A DNA stretch of 64,000 bases from Balanoglossus misakiensis (Eukaryota; Hemichordata): assembly GCA_040954595.2 (NCBI GenBank), contig CM082586.2:9858001-9922000 (forward strand), in the 5' to 3' direction. Shown piece after piece: positions 63,926 to 64,000 of this stretch. The translations under genes and the position numbers were made by a program. Below the pieces are notes generated by a model, which ran no database searches, was not told the DNA's origin, and saw only the letters and a list, made by a program, of their open reading frames with translations. Every line of letters starts with the position of its first letter. The stretch's first letter is position 1.

Positions 63926-63986
63926 CTTTCATTCATTCATTCAGTGAGTCAGTCAGTTAGTCAGTCAGTCAGTCCGTCAGTCAGTC
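63888..63986. repeat. Compound tetranucleotide microsatellite
   Basis: Three tracts succeed each other: (TTGA)n at 63888-63925, (CATT)n at 63930-63942, and (CAGT)n with a few variant units (TAGT, CCGT) at 63942-63986. Neighbouring units differ by one base, so the compound tract probably arose by slippage plus point mutation. It would be expected to vary in length. Confidence 0.92.
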
Positions 63987-64000
63987 ATATTAATTAATTC

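Noticed and set aside
59551-64000. tRNA, rRNA or other structured RNA genes
   Set aside because: I saw no cloverleaf consensus boxes, no rRNA-like segments and no snRNA-type promoter arrangement.
59551-64000. Reverse transcriptase, transposase or integrase gene
   Set aside because: No frame long enough and no catalytic motif is visible on either strand, so the repeats here can only be non-autonomous.

Overview
This window is eukaryotic repeat DNA, not a gene-dense region. Positions 1 to about 59550 (93% of the window) are one uninterrupted head-to-tail satellite array. The monomer is about 130-133 bp, all copies lie in the same orientation, and there are roughly 450 of them. The remaining 4.45 kb is AT-rich non-satellite DNA with poly-G/C tracts, dispersed repeats, a long inverted-repeat element, tetranucleotide microsatellites and only weak gene-like signals. 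Complex satellite organisation, GT-AG-type splice signals, AATAAA signals and microsatellites point to an animal genome, plausibly a marine invertebrate. The sequence alone does not let me name the species. No bacterial, phage or organellar gene is visible.

Layout of the array. 1-3456 is a mixed zone of monomer subtypes with local A/B dimer alternation. 3457-8424 is a 2484-bp (19-monomer) tandem duplication. About 8750-25600 is a homogenised higher-order-repeat zone (HOR-A) built from nested duplications of 2629 bp and 3030 bp plus 2.0-2.1 kb shifts. About 25600-31700 is a transition zone of mixed subtypes. About 31700-51640 is a second higher-order zone (HOR-B), with period shifts of 2102, 2229, 2240, 2624, 3151 and 2494 bp. 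51641-56624 is a 2492-bp tandem duplication, and a 660-bp (5-monomer) duplication overlaps its end. About 57240-59550 is the diverged right edge, without higher-order order, ending in a truncated monomer at 59550.

Right flank. 59551-60060 carries C-rich dispersed-repeat DNA. 60061-60800 has CpG-containing, exon-like sequence with splice-donor-like sites and two small unrecognised ORFs. 61172-62685 holds a foldback-like arrangement: a left arm, a second partial direct copy, an internal G/C-tract segment and an inverted right arm. Its arms contain a 23-bp minisatellite next to ZNF143-like and YY1-like promoter motifs. A minus-strand, gene-like reading frame starts near the right arm and ends with a stop codon overlapping AATAAA. 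62700-63880 is AT-rich with nothing recognised, and 63888-63986 is a compound microsatellite.

Many short open frames exist in the array, but they are by-products of the repeat. The most thought-provoking property of the monomer is a Kozak-type ACCATGG followed, in intact copies, by a 35-codon frame whose stop overlaps AATAAA. Many monomers break this frame, so a coding role is not established.
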